Counted from the stretch's first letter, positions 10,831-24,097 are shown. The stretch is 64,000 nucleotides of DNA from Trachythela sp. YZ-2020 (GCA_016169945.1 JADLSH010000061.1:1736001-1800000), one strand, 5' to 3'. Translations and numbers: made by a program. Notes: a model not told the origin generated them from the sequence alone.

Positions 10831-13440
10831 CAGTTTGTACAGAAAAGAAATATAGAGTAAAAGGCAGTTTAGTTTTACAAACTTTTCGAAACGTTTTAGT
10901 GAACGGAAGGTTGCATTAAAACATTAATTTGAAGCTTATAGAATGCATAAGAACATACCTACCGCATATATCTCATATTTCTATGGCTAAAACAACTAAT
11001 ATTTTAATTATTTTTGCAGCTTTTGTAAACTGTTTTGTACTCCAGAAAAGAAATTTATATTATTAATCGAGTTGCCATGGCTACTGTGCTTCCTCTTCTT
11101 GAGACAAAATTTCCATTTTTTATTCTTTCAAAAATTCTCAACCCAAAATAGATTTCCCAAAATATTATTGTTTCCTTCCACTCTTCTTTCCAAACTATTA
11201 CAGTAATGATCAAAATTTTAATGACACATTTAAAATGAAGGGAAACACAATGATTACGTCAAGTAAAACATTTCATATGGCGATAGCCTTTGAGTGCGTC
11301 GTGAAGAGGGGTGTAAGCCAGAGGCCCAGAGATCCAATTCAGTTTTCCAAGCCAAAATTGTGCTTGAACCCAGATATCTGACTCGTCTACCACCTTTGCA
11401 TAGCAGATTTTGTGATGAAAAAGCTTAGTAACAGTAATTTTTTGGAATGTAGTGTCTGTCAATGTTCGGGTGCATGGGGCGAGGGGTTACTGCAAGCATG
11501 TATTTCTAGTATAATATTGAGTAATAAACATATGCGATGTATTGGGAGGGAAGCGATTCAAGAGATATATTTGAAACTGGTCTATGCAAGCGTGATATGC
11601 AAATTTATCTGAAAAATTAGCGACATCGATTATTGTTCAGTAAAATGCACGGGAAAATTGATGGACACTGCGTATGAGCCGTGCATATTTGACGACTGAT
11701 TGTACAGTGTGTATGTGTTATAACTTTATAACGTCTGCTTTTGTTTTATTACACTGTATACTACTATGGTCTTTGAGGAAAATATATATGTGACGAAACG
11801 CAGGCACTTGTTACCTTCTTAAGTATGGGAACAAGTATTATATTTGCAAAATTGCTAAAATGGCTGGGAATCCCATCTGGCATCCCACAGACTAAAATAG
11901 CAACTATATATAGTCCGTAAAGCAATTGCTAATAAGGAATATATCAAGAAACGTGGCTTGAGTGTAAAGGACAATCGCGTAAAGCTATACTCCAAATACC
12001 AGTAGAAGATACTTTTATTTATTATGATCATTTACTATGTATGCTGAGGCGCATTGAGGCTGTGATTAAATATGGATCTATTATTTAGGACGTGAAACAT
12101 GTATGTAATATAAGAAACTTGAAACACGTACGTGTTCTCAACACACACGGTTGACACTGTAAATCGTATAACATTTTCATTAATTTAGCTTTGAGTTGAT
12201 ACGGTATAGTCAATTTTTCCACAGTAACTACTAAAAGAAAGTGTTTAGGGAGCCTGTATTGATATATTACAGGTTGTTCTTTCCCAAAAAGTATGTAAAA
12301 TTGTGTGAAGTGTGTCGATTGACACTCAACTCTAAGAATAGCTATAATATATCACATATATTTATATAAAAAAGCGTCAACCGTTCCTAAACTTGGCTTA
12401 ATCACATTTAAATCCTATAATGACAAGCACACACATTGTTAGATATTCTCAACATATTATTCTCAGCCTTGTTCTGTTTTAAAAGCATTTCAGTGGCTCG
12501 TTATTTCATTTTTATATAGTGTCAACCGATGTGACTTTGATGGCAACCGTCTAATCCGGAAACGCTTATTAGCATAGCTTTCGCATACAATTAACGTTCG
12601 TTTAATATAACCCAAGAGCGGAGGTAGAATTGTTGATAATAAGTTTAGAAAAACATGAATTACATGCTCTCATTTTTTTCTGTTGATTTTGTAGTATTCG
12701 AATAAATTGTATATAAAATATATCTAAAGGGCACCAGCTGACTTGCATCACCATGGTGATGACCATATCAGTCCAACCACCCGTGGCGCGCTGTTTGGTC
12801 GCCAAAGCAATGTATAATGGTTGTTTACAATCCTATTTACTATCTACGAACTTTCTGATAGCTTGCCACATACACGTAACGCTCGAAGATATAGCTATGT
12901 CCAAGTGACTACCTCCTTTTCGTAAGTAATCCCAAACTTACTACCATCTGAGTGATCCTTCATGGGCGGTACGAGAGCAATGGGGAGACAATTCTATCTG
13001 AGAATTCTGCTCTAGATAGATGTACACTGTCGCATTAACTATTCGTGTTCAACTAAGCGCTTGTTTGGTGTGAGTACCCGATTTAATTAGCAGTTGACTG
13101 ACCCATTGCGCGTATACGAATAATAACCGGTAATGATAATCAACATAGTTGCGACGCATGTCTTTTCTGACTACCCGACCACATTAAACAATTCACTAGT
13201 TTTCGAGCGTCATGTATAAAAGCTAAAATCACCATAAACCTAAGGGAATTAAAGATGCTATACCCAAAGGCCAATATATTCTGTTAATTATTAACTTATC
13301 CAATTTCACACGAACTAGACTGGTCAGAAATGTTGTATTACATCTCCTATGGACAATATGAAGATAAATACATCGCCCTTAAAATATTCTTTCTTATCAT
13401 TTTGAAATATACAGTAAGACTTTGGGGTATAGTGTTCAGA
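10831..13440. other. No recognised gene
   Basis: AT-rich sequence. Open stretches such as 11,259-11,462 and 12,602-12,805 have no recognisable domain. A short motif near 11,480-11,510 (GGTTACTGC..GCATGTATTTCTAG) recurs near 55,180, suggesting old repeat fragments. Confidence 0.4.
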
Positions 13441-13453
13441 CAATCCTTTTCAA

Positions 13454-14483
13454 ATGAGTTGGGACAGATGCCCCCAAATACCTATTATATTGACAAACTT
13501 CGATCCTCCCCGCCGCTATTCCTCCGCCCCTTTGGATTTAATACTTACCAATATAAAGCGTTGGTATAAAGAAACAGATATTCTTCCCGCTGTTGATCTA
13601 TCAGATCATATGTCAATCATGTTACATCCACTTGATGAACCTTATCGCACCAATACAACTACCAAAATTCGGATTAGAAAACGAAACCCATCAAACATGC
13701 AGGCTTTTGGTCGCTTCCTTTCAAATCTAGATTGGAGTGTACTTTCCCAGTTACCTTCTTGTCAAAGTATGTGTGATCTGTTTTATGACATCATGCTTAT
13801 GGGCCTGGATACAATTATTCCTGCAAAAGCAGTCAGACTCCACTGTAAAGATAAAGCGTGGATTACGCCTGAAATAAAATCGCTTATTTCCCAAAGACAA
13901 AAAGCTCTTAGCTTGGGAAATAAGGCTGAATACAATAAACTAAGGAACAAAGTAATCCGTGTCATCAAACAAGCTAAATTTAAATTTTATGAATCTCAAG
14001 TGAGCCATTTAAAAAATTCAAAGCCAAAAAAATGGCGGAGTGCAATAAAAAATTTGGCCGGCTCTTCTTCAAAAGCAGTTTTCAATTCTGCTGAGGTCAA
14101 TGGAATCATCTTACAAGGAAAAGCACTAGCGTCCGCAGTTAACAATGCATTTATTGCTGCCACCCAACCACTGCCTCCCCTATCAGAGTATGAAAAAATT
14201 CCTATTGAAGAATCCAGGGACCCCTACACTATCTCTGACTATTGAATCCTGTCTAAAGAAAATTAAATCCAACAAAGCACCTGCTCCAGATGGCATACCG
14301 AATTGGATTCTCAATACGTTTTCCATGGAGCTCTTTGAACCTGTGACAATTATATTTAACACCTCTATTAAACAGGCAGAGGTCCCAAGGCAGTGGAAGG
14401 AAGCAGATGTTATTCCAGTCCCAAAGACAATTATTCTCTGTAGAGCGAGAAAACAATTATTACGAATGATCACAATTACTTAA
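13454..14483 (+). pseudogene. LINE fragment: end of endonuclease domain, linker, start of reverse transcriptase
   Basis: The first frame (to 14,245) contains LDLILTN and LSDHMSIM, the end of an apurinic-type endonuclease, then the usual long linker (KDKAWITPEIKSLI, SQRQKALSL, KPKKWRSAIKNL). After a frame change near 14,200 a second frame gives the start of the reverse transcriptase: KSNKAPAPDGIPNWIL, EVPRQWKEADVIPVPK. The catalytic part is missing, so this copy cannot be active. Motifs fit the CR1/L2/jockey group. Its first 90 bases recur at 8,975-9,065. Confidence 0.88.
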
Positions 14484-14699
14484 TTTGAAAAATTTTGGCT
14501 TAACAGTATACTAAGAGAAATCATTTTATGAAATAAGATTTGGGTGATGTCGTTTTCGAATTACTTTAAAGCCAAAATATCCGCCATCCAGAAACGTCAT
14601 TGTTGCCATAGCAACGGCAGTTGCGTAACTTTTGTAAAAAAATTCAAACCCTTCAGATGTTGTTTTACATCAATAAGATACTTTTTGTTTTTTAACAAG
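14484..14699. other. No recognised feature
   Basis: AT-rich sequence following the LINE fragment, perhaps flanking repeat. Confidence 0.3.
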
Positions 14700-15110
14700 T
14701 AATACTTGTCCAAAAATTTGGATCTACATCGTGAATTTCCTACTTTATATAAAAAATATTGAGCCACCTTAAGCATTAACTATCTAGATCATTGGAAAGC
14801 TTACAAAAAACTATATATAAGACATTTAGGTGGTTACCATGATTTTTCAAATCCTTCTTGAGTTACAAGCTGTTAAAAACGCATTTTCAGGCTAGTACGC
14901 AGGCTTTTTGCGCGATTTCGTAGCATTTTTCCCATTTTGGAACAGCAATAACTCGAAATTAAATGGGTTGGAAAATGAAGGTAACCGCTTAATTGACCCC
15001 TAATTATATACAGTTTTTGTAAGCTTTCCAATGATGTAAGTCATTATTGCTTAAAATGAACTTGGAATTTCACGTTTTTACAAATATAGGAGTTTAATGA
15101 GGAAAATGAA
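14700..15110. repeat. Large imperfect palindrome (foldback)
   Basis: Arms centred near 14,910: TCATTGGAAAGCTTACAAAA with GTGGTTACC on the left is mirrored by GGTAACCGC and TTTTTGTAAGCTTTCCAATG on the right. Outer sequence (TTAAGCATTAA / ATTGCTTAAAATG) also pairs. No coding capacity. Confidence 0.75.
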
Positions 15111-15259
15111 AAAGAACCCAAATTTTAGGCCGGAGGCATTAATTTTTCAAATGGCTCCATATCTAAAATTTATTGTCATATCAAAGTCTATACTTCCTGC
15201 GAATATGGTGCTTTTATCAGAAAGTACACAATTCTTACACCTATCCGCATAACTAGTTA

Positions 15260-15443
15260 TAAGCCTGGTTTCCATTTAGTCGTAACGGTCGTGAACACAT
15301 CAAGGTGGCCGATGTAATAGAATGGCGATATATCTCTCCAATCATTAAAGACTTATTTGCATAGAGCACACAAACAACAAGATAGATGCAGACTATTTCA
15401 TGACTTGGTCAGGACAGTTACGACCAAATGGAAACCACGCTTA
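15260..15443. mobile_element. MITE with about 30-bp terminal inverted repeats
   Basis: Left end TAAGCCTGGTTTCCATTTAG then TCGTAACGGTC; right end reverse complement TAAGCGTGGTTTCCATTTGG then TCGTAACTGTC. The 184-bp element has no coding capacity. Its ends resemble those of the MITE at 8.0 kb (TTTCCATTTACGGTCG). Confidence 0.8.
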
Positions 15444-15444
15444 A

Positions 15445-15665
15445 ATTAACACCAATTGACCGTGTTCACAACGCTGTTTGTAGTCAACAGTCAGAATAAA
15501 ATAGTTGACTGAATCCCTCTACTAAGTGAACATCAATTGACCGTGTTCATAACCCCGTTTGTAGTCAACAGTCAGAGTAGAACGGGAACTGATTATCACT
15601 ACAAAATGAACAATTGACCGTGTTCATAACTCCGCTTGTAGTTAACAGTCAGAATAAAGCGACTG
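15445..15665 (-). repeat. Tandem satellite related to 8,450-8,845, opposite orientation
   Basis: Three units with AATTGACCGTGTTCATAACT, CCGTTTGTAGTCAACAGTCA and GAATAAAATAGTTGACTGAA, the reverse complement of the 8.5-kb satellite. Confidence 0.75.
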
Positions 15666-17714
15666 GCCGAAGCAGGGCATTTTTTAATGCCGTAGCGTAG
15701 CGTGGTGGGGGCATTTGCCCAGTGGGCTCTCCCTATTGCCCCAGCCCTGAACATAAAATATGGCTTGCTGCAACAGCTGTCTGGGCCCTTTGAGCAGAAG
15801 TTATGTTCTGATCAAAGATGATAAGAAACAAGGCTTATTGTTTAGTTAAATCCAGCAGGGAATCGTCGGACGTTTTGGCACTGCTTTTCAGATTTTTTGA
15901 CCAAAAGTGTAAGTATTTTAGGTATAAAATTTGCACTCATTCTCTTCTTCAGTCTCGGCAGTAAATATAGTGATTCGTTGTGTAGGTACGATCGGTTGGT
16001 TTGGTGGTCTGCACCGTTTCGTTTGACAATATTTGAAATAATTATTGCGACGTTGCCATAAAATCTTCCTCCAAAGTGGGTGAAATGGAATTTCAGAGAC
16101 TGTAGATTTCAAAATTTTGTAGGGGAGCATGCCCCCATGCCCGTCCCAAAGGTCTCGCTTCTTCAGCATTCGACATTAGAGAACTTAAGTATGTACGACG
16201 GAAACGCGACGACGACGGCTAAAACAAATTCCTTCAAATAAATGAGAGTATAGAAAACTTATCATGTATTATCAATCGTATGAATTTAATAAGACATGGG
16301 CTTTATGGTTGAGAAGAGTACTATTGAACCAATTTGAAGTAGCACTTGTTGCGGCTTCAATTGCAGGCGTTGTATACAAGGCTTGAGGCGAGGACCACGT
16401 CTAAAACTCCCGTGCATGGGGCTTTAAGTATTCATTTATTTTCATCGACTCATTGTATTAATAGCCGCCGTCATCGCGTTGCCGTCCTACATGCTTACTG
16501 ACACTGGCATAGAAAGCACTGAAGCTTGGGAGTTACCATTTTGCACGCGGGCGTGGGGGGGGGGGGTCTATAAGACCCCAGCCTAAAATAGATTAGGTGG
16601 TCCATGTTCTTTAATAATTATCTGCAGCAAGGAGTAAATTTAAGTCTATATTTTCCATGGCGCTTGAACCGAAAATGGCAAGTACACATGTTCCCACCAA
16701 ATGATTCCGATTATACGCCAGAAAGTGCAAGAAATGGTTTTTCTGCGCCTCAATTTTCAAATTTTCCCGGATACCCCAGACCACTTTTCACGCTTGTCCC
16801 AAATCTCTGCCCCCTAATGAAACCTGTGGGTTATTAATTTAACCTGGTATTAATATCACCTCCGGGTAATAAGAGACGCCACTTATGATAAATTCTTATC
16901 TAATTCAACATGGCTGACAATTTTTTAGTTATCAGGCCATGTTACGAGTCACGAATATTTCTCTTTGATCTTGACCCCAATTCCGACCCAATCCCTAACC
17001 CTATTGTGTGCGTAACATGAACTTAGAACCAATTTTTTACATCAGTACGTACGCCAACTTTCCTGAATAACTCGAGTTCTAGACATGCTAAAGCAACAAA
17101 CTATACAACAAAATACTCACCGTTGTTGAAGGATTCTAGAGAGGTATAGATTATATTATAACTCTCGCAAGATATAAACGAAACTGAACGGCACTTCGTG
17201 AAATCCACGATTCCCCCCCCCCCCCAAATTGCCGGTTATATAGCATGACGTAATATTCTCGCGTGATTTCACATAAATGAACATGTCAACAGTATATACC
17301 TACTATACTATATAGATTACTGCTGGATTACTAGATAACATTTACTATAAACTAGTACTAGTAGATCAATTCCAAGAGGAAGGGCAAGAGACAATGACGC
17401 TTCACTTTCATTCTGTAACTGCAGGTGCCTTGCTGATAATAGAAAGTATTTTTAGATAAGTGTATGCAGTGTGGGAGTCTGAACCCACGCACTATAGCTT
17501 ATATACCCTGCATGCACTGTTTTCCTTTGCCTTTGGCTTTGTTTTTATTATAGTGTGTTTATAACACTAATTCAAGGTGAGAGTCTCGCGTTATTGACAC
17601 ATATGCATGCAGTGATTCATTATATGTATTGGAAACCTTGCAAGTAATTAATTATCGCTCTTTTCAGGCATTATAAAGATGCTTTTATGCATGGTACCTA
17701 TATTGTAATATAGA
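15666..17714. other. No recognised gene; homopolymer runs
   Basis: Contains a poly-G run near 16,555 and a poly-C run near 17,213. Open stretches (15,918-16,169, 16,604-16,837) lack recognisable domains. Confidence 0.35.
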
Positions 17715-18125
17715 AGGTGTTAGTAGATGGAATGCTCGAACGGAAATTTATATACATTTTTTAGACCCCGCCAGGAGCAGTTGCGAAAACATAGACCCTC
17801 TGGCAGGAATTGAATCTGCGGCCTTGCGATTCCGTTGCAGCGCTCTAACCAACTGAGCTAAAGAGTCCAGTTGCTGAACGTTAACCGCAAGTTCGGTATA
17901 TAAGATGGGAGTGACGCCAGTATATGGTGTATGGATAAATATCAAGATTTTTCTCGGCATCTCGTAGTAGATGGAATAGTAGAAGATGTTAGTAGATGGA
18001 ATACTCGTCTTCAATTCCTACCAGAGGGCCTAAGTTGCATTTTTCGCAATTTCTCCTGGCGGGGTCTAAAAAATGTATATAAATTGTCGTTCGAGTATAT
18101 ATTCCATCTACCGAAACACCTTCTA
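17715..18125. mobile_element. tRNA-derived SINE with a second, inverted tail copy
   Basis: On the minus strand the left copy has a tRNA-like head (17,876 to 17,805) followed by a body with CTCCTGGCGGGGTCTAAAAA and TTCCATCTACTAACACCTTC. A second copy of the body in the opposite orientation lies at 18,010-18,125 without a tRNA head between the arms, so the two form an inverted repeat around about 195 bases. Confidence 0.7.
17805..17876 (-). tRNA. tRNA-like pol III promoter (SINE head, not a functional tRNA)
   Basis: Minus strand shows an A box (TAGCTCAGTTGGTTAGAGC) and a B-box-like GATTCAATTCC. The D-arm and T-arm can pair, but the anticodon stem has mismatches and position 33 is C, so it is a tRNA relic rather than a gene. 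Confidence 0.6.
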
Positions 18126-18619
18126 CTATTAATCCTATCGAACGAGATGGCGAGAAAAATCTTGATATATACTCTAATATACTCTACGGCTTATATTTTT
18201 GGCTTCCTTTGAATAGCTTCTTCCGAGTTCTGCCGATATTTTTCAATATTGAAATTGTGTACAATGTCAATGTTAGCAAAAATGAGACGCTTTGTGTACG
18301 ACGCATTGTTTTAGTAATTATCAACTCACGTTTATCTTCTTGTATCACAGTGCAGGGGATGGCTGATTATCAAGATTGTTAATCTCACTCTACTAATTGA
18401 AAACAGTCGAGAATATTTTAAACAATAACCTTTGTTTAATTTCCAAAATTATTCACACACATATATAGATGATTACTTATAGCGATCCATAATCCTTATA
18501 CGTACTATACGTGGGATCACCGCGGTCAGCAAAAGCGATGCCGGCAAAGAAAAAGGTCGCTTCATGCAAACAAATTTGCCAAGTGGAAAACTGGCTTTAA
18601 CCCTGTCAATACATGGCCA
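18126..18619. other. No recognised gene; probable LINE 5' region
   Basis: AT-rich. The last 100 bases may already belong to the LINE that follows. Confidence 0.3.
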
Positions 18620-21198
18620 TGGCAACTTATTAAACCACATGTATCAGAATTTATGTTGCATCATAAGATAGACTTGGCATTCATTACTGAAACTTGGTTA
18701 AAAGAATCAATAACTGATAGCGTAATTAATATTGATGGCGGAGTATGCATCTACGCCAAAAACAACCAATCGTGCAACCTTAAACAAATAGAAGATCTTA
18801 ACTGCTGTGAAAATCATTATTTGGCTGCATATAAGACTTAACAGACTACCTAGGGGCATTTCATGTATAATAGCTGGAGTGGTATATCATCCACCAGGAG
18901 GGATTGATAACTCAATTGTGGACCATTTACTGTATTCACTTTCTTTAGCTGAATCCTAATATCCAAATTGTGGCATATTATTATCAATCGCCTTAATATT
19001 AGGAGACTGTTGGGTCACTTTCGTCTAAAACAACTGGTCAAGGTACCAACAAGAAATAACGCCATTTTGGATCTAGTTTTGACCAACATGCATGAGTATT
19101 ATTCCTTACCACAAGCATTTGCACTTTTTGGTCTTTCTGACCATAACACCGTTGTAATTGAGCCAAACATTAAAGATCATAATACTAACAAGAAGACAAC
19201 AATAATAAAACGTGTTCACCGAACCCGCCATAAAGTAGAGTTAGGAAGATATCTGAGCTCCATAGACTGGTTATCAATTATGTCAATGTATGATAATTGT
19301 GAAGAAATGTGGAATATTTTTCACGATTTGGTGCTTATCGGTCTTGATCTACTAATGCCAACTAAGCAGGTCAAGATCTCGACAACAGATGCTCCATGGA
19401 TTCATGATAGATTGAAAATCCCTTATTAAGAAGAGACAAAAATTTTTTGCTATTTATGGAGTCAACTCAGCCGAGTTTAAATACTACAGAAATCTCGTTA
19501 ATAGAGAACGTAAATCATGCAGAGCTAAGTACTATAAATCGAACATTCATAAGTTGAAGAAAGAGAATCCGAAATAATGGTGGAGCGCAGTAAAACTTCT
19601 TTGTAACTTTAAAACCAAAGGAGCCCTGACAAGTCAAATGGAAGTTGAAGAGTTTTCGAATCTCTCACAAAATGAACAAGCAAACGCAATAAATGCAGCA
19701 TTTTTAGATCCCTTAGAAGAATACAGGTTGGAATCTCCGTTATCGAATCTTCCGTTAGAAGAAGTACCAAATTTCTAAAGGTAACCGAAGAAAGAGTAAA
19801 AATCTTCTGTCAAATCTGAAAGTAGCCAAAGCGTATGCGCCAGTTAAGATACCAAATTGGTTTTAATAGGATATTCGTTTATTCTGGGTCTCCCTATTGC
19901 GCATATTCTCGACGCTTCGTATCGCGAACAACGTGTACCTAACAGCTGGAAGATAGCCGATGTCATCCCGTTACCAAAAATAAATCCGAAGAAAGAGTTA
20001 AGACCAATTTCTTGTTTATCCAAAGTCGCCGAATAATTCTTAGTGAATCATTATGTTAAGCCGGCGGTTTTGAAGGTGATCGACCGTAATCAATATGGCG
20101 CAATACCAAGTTCCTCAACCACAATGGCCTTAATCAGCATGTTACATCACTGGTATACAGGAACAGATGGAAATGGCCCTGTTGTAAGAACAATTATTTT
20201 TTATTACCGCAAAGCTTTAGAGCACTCAATTTTGATAACTAAATTATCCGAATTAGATATACCTCGTACGTAGCGCTATAAATTGCATAATCGATTTCCT
20301 CACAAACAGATACCAAAAGATCAAATTAGCTGACACTTGTTACTCAGAGTGGAGATCAATTCCATCCGGAGTTCCCCAAGGAACAAAGTTAGGACCTTGG
20401 TTATTCATCTTACTAATAAACGATTTGGATATTACTCATGCAGACAGACCTCTGGAAATACGTTGATGATTCGACAACGTCAGAGACAGTTTTGAAAAAC
20501 TGTACTAGCCACGCTCAAGATATAACAAATGATGTGATTACCTGGTCAAACGAAAATAGAGGAGAACTAAACCCAAATAAGTGTAAATAACTTAAAATCT
20601 CGTTCAACACGGAGCCTGCCGCTTTCGACCCAATGGTTGTTGATGGAAAAGAAGTAGAAGTTGTTACGTGTTTTAAGCTTTTGGGACTTACGATCAACAA
20701 CAAATTATCTTGGAGCGGTCATATAGACGAAGTGGTTAAGAGAGCTAACAAGAGATTGTATTTCCGTACACAATTAAAACGCGCAAAGGTACCATGCAAT
20801 GACTTGGCTACCTTTTATATATCATGTGTTAGATCAGTCACTGACCATGCAATTCCAGCATTTTATCAATCCCCACCACAATACCTGAAAAAGGAGTTAG
20901 TATGTTTAGAGAAAAGAGCTATGTCTCTCATATTGCCAAATGTAGATTACCTTGATGCTCTCAAGAGTCTAGGTATCAAACCTATGGAAAACACCATGAA
21001 GTTGTGTGTGATAAACTATTTCAGTCTGTTTTATCTGACCCTAACCATAAACTTCACAACCTATTACCAGCAAGGCACGATTCAAGTTACAATTTAAGAC
21101 AAGAAGATAGATTTAACATTCCTATAATTCATACTAATAGAGCAAAAAACTCTTTTATCTTCGCTATGTGTAAAAGTTTAATTATTGTTGATATGTAA
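18620..21198 (+). pseudogene. Degenerate near-full-length LINE (endonuclease plus reverse transcriptase)
   Basis: Colinear fragments on the plus strand: endonuclease motifs DLAFITETWLKES (about 18,670) and KVPTRNNAILDLVLTN with GLSDHNTVV (19,040-19,150); linker; reverse transcriptase pieces IDRNQYGAIPSSSTT (20,070), SIPSGVPQGTKLGPWLF (about 20,350), a YVDD box (about 20,462), and FKLLGLTINNKLSWSGHI (20,670); then the C-terminal SCVRSVTDHAIPAFYQ and the final NRAKNSFI. Many stops and frame changes interrupt it. Order and motifs fit the CR1/L2-like LINEs common in cnidarians. It seems an older, more decayed insertion than the one at 13.4 kb. Confidence 0.9.
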
Positions 21199-21237
21199 AA
21201 TAGGTATATTATATTCAGAATATTCACAAATTATTTT

Positions 21238-22000
21238 CAGTGGCGTAGCTACCGGTCATGCTTCTCATGCCCAGCATGACTAAAAATTTTCACAAAATTG
21301 AGAATTTTTTTCCAAGTTCCGTCTAAAACTTTGCTTTGTTTATTCCAAAGCTTTAAAATTCAACATTGTCATTTTTCTGGATTTTTCATTATTATTTTTT
21401 TTAAATGTTTCCGCTTTCTATGACAATTACGCAATTTTACATCCTTGCCGACTGTTGCCGTGTCTGTTTCCTAGCAACTGCAGCTCTACAAGACTCATTT
21501 CCGGCAATATCTCGATTCACGCGCGACTCGTGTTTCACTCATGCTCTTTTCAGAAGGCATGAGTTGCTATAATATTTAATACAAATAATACTGGCTTCTA
21601 ATTGGATAACTGGCCATGCGCATGCTCAAAACGGCTGTTTATTGAGCCGAACTCATGCTATTTGGAGAAGGCATGATTTGTACTGCCTTTCCTAGCGAGC
21701 TTTCCGCGCGACTGAACACAGTTGTGTAAGATGAGTAATTATCATATTTATATTGTCTTTGCGCGTTTATACAATGGCTTCAGCAAGTGTGACGAATCCT
21801 GCTTCTATTGAACCGGATATTATAAGTGATTTGCTGAGGCGATCTTTCTCTGCTCGACCAACTGCCGAACAAAATGCAATAGTTAAGCAGCGACCAACAC
21901 CACAATTGACCGTTACGACAAGGGGGAGGGCGTTTCAGCAGGCTTTGTATGAGAGGAAAGAATCGAGGTCGTCTCAATTCTCTTTGTAGGATTTCAATCC
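21238..22000 (+). mobile_element. hAT-like transposon remnant (5' end and start of transposase-like protein)
   Basis: Begins with CAGTGGCGTAGCTACCGG, a terminus typical of hAT elements. An open frame from the ATG at 21,774 encodes IISDLLRRSFSARPTAEQ and QRPTPQLTVTTRGRAFQQ, resembling the N-terminus of hAT/ZMYM-type proteins ahead of their TTF zinc finger. It ends at 21,989, before the zinc finger and catalytic domain. No 3' terminus was found. Confidence 0.5.
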
Positions 22001-22284
22001 ATAAAGACATAATGCAACAGAAGGAAGATGCCCATGTTTTACATGAAGAAGTTGTGCAAAAGTTTATTGAAAAACCTAGACGACTTGCCTTTCTTTATAA
22101 ATAGATAAATGATGATTGTATAATTTATTCAATCATCACTCTATCTATTTGTTTGTGTTATATCTTTACTTGCAATATAGGATGGCTGGATGAGAGTAAG
22201 TGTCTGTAAGTATTTTGACATTTTGCTCATTCATGGTGTGAATTATTTTTACTGCATTGTCGTTTTATTCATCATAGTTAGTTT

Positions 22285-22690
22285 TGTATGATCAGTCCTT
22301 GATTTTATCATGCTCTTGCATTTTAGGAAACATAATATGTAATATTCAGAAATATTCTTGGCCCTAGGGGAAATATCCACATAGATATGTGATGACCCAA
22401 CATCCATCTTGGGTATCCATCTAATGATATGTTACTCCCTGGTCATACTGCACTTAATTTTTATTCATTTTGTATGATCAGTCCTTAATGTGCTCTTGCA
22501 TTTTAGAAAACATGTAATATTCTTGGCCCTAGGAGAAATATTCACATAGATATGTGGTGACCCCAACATCCATCTTGGCCTATCCATCTATTGATATATT
22601 ACTCCCTGTTTATACTCTTTAATGTGCTCTAAAACATGTAATACTCAGAAATATTCTAACTAGGGAAATATCCACATAACCACATTACCA
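22285..22690 (+). repeat. About 190-bp tandem repeat, a little over two copies
   Basis: Units share GTATGATCAGTCCTT, GTAATATTC, TTGGCCCTAGG, AATATCCACATAGATATGTG and CCAACATCCATCTTGG. The third copy is truncated. Confidence 0.8.
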
Positions 22691-23769
22691 CACATAATAT
22701 GTTACTTGTGAGTTTTGGTGAACCGGTCGTTACACGGTTTCCACCTAGATACACAAACAACCTCAATAAATGCATTTATTCATGATGATAAATCTGAAAA
22801 TAACTCCCCATTCTGTATATTCATGTGTGATTGTGTATTTATGTGAACGATGTCATCTGATCAGCTTCCTTCATTTCTGGCTTTTTGCTGCTAACTGCTT
22901 CACTAGCATATTTGGGCCGTGATGAGTGCAAGAGTGCTTGGCGTTTTATTGTTTTTGCCTTGCACGATTCTCTGAGCCATTGGCATTGCACATTTGTGTT
23001 TTGGATATAAAAAATAGTTGCGGACCTGTGGTTGCAATTTATTTATAGTCCAGAGCTGTAGTTGTTTGAAATATCAACAGCAAAAAAGCAGTCTGACGCT
23101 TCAATATTTTGAATCATCCAAAAATGCTTTATTTGATATTTCAGGAAGAACCTTGCGAGAGTCGGTGATGCTGTAAATTGCCATCATTTTGATGTTTCTA
23201 TCAGGTTAATTTTGCGTTGAAACCCAGGCTCGCGCCTTTGTCGCTCGGACGTTCGACGGGTTAAGCTAACCATTTTCATAAAACCATGACCAGTCAATTC
23301 AAGCTGGCTACGCTGCTGATTATTTTGTAAATAATTGCGTAATTCAGCCGTAAGGCTGTAAGGTAACTTTATTAAAATCTATTCTTCTATTGAACCGAGT
23401 CAAATTCATTTTAGCCCGAGCGTAGCGATGATTAAAATGAGTCCTGAGGAGGGCCAAAAACATATTTATGCCCAAGAACATCAACTGTATTACTATTATT
23501 ATAATTTTACAGGGCTTGCACTTACAGCCTGATAAGAAAATCAAAATATACAGCAAGCAGAATATATGAAATGAACAGTAAATTTAAAACCTATATTTAA
23601 ATATTTAGCAGAAAACCGTTTTCAAAAGACAAAACAAAAGAATTATAAGTATTATTTGAACAATATATGAACTGATTTAGTTCAGTACAATTGCCTGAGT
23701 TTGGCTGACTGAATTGCCTGACTATTTAGTGTTGGTGCATGTATTTCGTCCATTAGCCATTAGATTCAT
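22691..23769. other. No recognised gene
   Basis: AT-rich sequence. An open stretch at 23,344-23,556 (minus) has no recognisable domain. Confidence 0.35.
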
Positions 23770-24097
23770 ATTCATACATTATTCAGCTCACTCCCCGTTG
23801 GGGCTTTTCAGTGACCGATTACATCAAGTATCTCGCTTACCTATATTATGTACGTAGCCTACATTATCTATTTTTACAACAATTGTAATACTACTTTCCT
23901 AATCTGTATATCCTAACCCACCCAGTAAACTTTCCCTGTGGGAGGAAACCGGAGTGCCGGGAGAAAACCCACGACTTTCGGCAGAGCGTTGACTTACTCT
24001 TTTCACATGAGTGTGATGAGTATAGTCCTCAGCGGGAATCGAACTCAAGACTCAGAGGTGAAAGGCGCTTGTCCTGACGACTGCGCCACCGAAGCCC
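23770..24097 (-). mobile_element. Nin-domain SINE with tRNA head
   Basis: On the minus strand the 5' end carries A box TGGCGCAGTCG and B box GAGTTCGATTCC (24,090-24,030), then the conserved SINE core GTGGGTTTTCTCCCGG and ACTCCGGTTTCCTCCCAC (about 23,975-23,937). This core is the deeply conserved Nin domain known across eumetazoan SINEs. The 3' boundary is approximate. Confidence 0.8.

Noticed and set aside
17805..17876. Functional tRNA gene
   Set aside because: Mismatched anticodon stem, C at position 33 and attachment to a SINE body show it is a relic.
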